A stretch of DNA of 64,000 nt from Dicaeum eximium (taxonomy: Eukaryota; Chordata; Aves; Passeriformes; Dicaeidae), in contig VWZP01005257.1 in the NCBI GenBank assembly GCA_013396995.1, positions 248,001 through 312,000 of the forward strand, read 5' to 3'. Shown here piece after piece: positions 63,935-64,000 of the stretch. The notes under the pieces are model-generated. The model had not been told where the DNA came from, did not search any database, and saw only the letters and a program-made list of their open reading frames with translations. Made by a program: the position numbers and the translations under genes. Numbering within the stretch: the first letter of the stretch is position 1; every line of letters starts with the position of its first letter.

Positions 63935-64000
63935 GTAAGTAGCTCATCAGATATTGCAATTTTTATCAAAGGGAATAATGTTGTGCTCATTTCCAGCATC

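Noticed and set aside
1..64000. tRNA, rRNA, snoRNA, microRNA or CRISPR features
   Set aside because: No tRNA box A/B pair, rRNA similarity, or regular spaced repeats were recognised by eye. Small intronic RNAs cannot be excluded without folding and covariance searches.

Overview
The window looks like a single intron-rich stretch of a bird nuclear genome. Several repeats are avian-style CR1 LINE fragments. These have 3' ends of the AATCATAGAATCATAGAAT type or its reverse, a low-copy scattered pattern, and no mammalian Alu, B1 or L1 elements. Four short plus-strand blocks with consensus splice sites translate into the N-terminus of FNDC3A (fibronectin type III domain containing 3A). The species cannot be fixed from the sequence. 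A single undetermined base (N) sits at 54380.

Layout. Positions 1-14761 are intron 1 or 5' flank of FNDC3A. This stretch holds a hAT-like MITE (7524-7792) and two CR1 fragments (7921-8395 minus, 11262-11960 plus). The first coding exon is 14762-14890, with the start at 14789 or 14792. A 19.9-kb intron follows, with CR1 pieces at 15385-15995, 20763-20964 and 30300-30690. The second coding exon is 34754-34829. Next is a 24.1-kb intron with a CR1 at 39108-39760, a GC-rich CpG-dense island at about 54280-54740, and a long ancient antisense CR1 at 57640-58700. The third coding exon is 58972-59048, then a 4.6-kb intron, then the fourth coding exon 63697-63934, whose donor lies 66 bases before the window end. 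Exon phases chain without a break (0, 1, 0, then 1). They give the first 164 codons of a protein of roughly 1,200 residues. The fibronectin type III repeats and the C-terminal membrane anchor lie beyond the window.

The most interesting points concern alternative 5' ends of this one gene. Inside the CpG island, ATG AGC G is followed at once by a GTAAGG donor in exactly the phase needed to join the third coding exon. This predicts a short isoform starting MSG-PAQVPMM. A 45-base in-frame micro-exon candidate lies at 16882-16926. A perfect 11-bp hairpin abutting a TATATAA box lies about 200 bases upstream of the first coding exon. An RFX X-box-like site followed by a small GC-rich patch with a phase-compatible start and donor lies near 25.3-25.4 kb. 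No other protein-coding gene, rRNA, tRNA or CRISPR array could be supported on either strand. The other open frames in the window are short chance ORFs or pieces of CR1.
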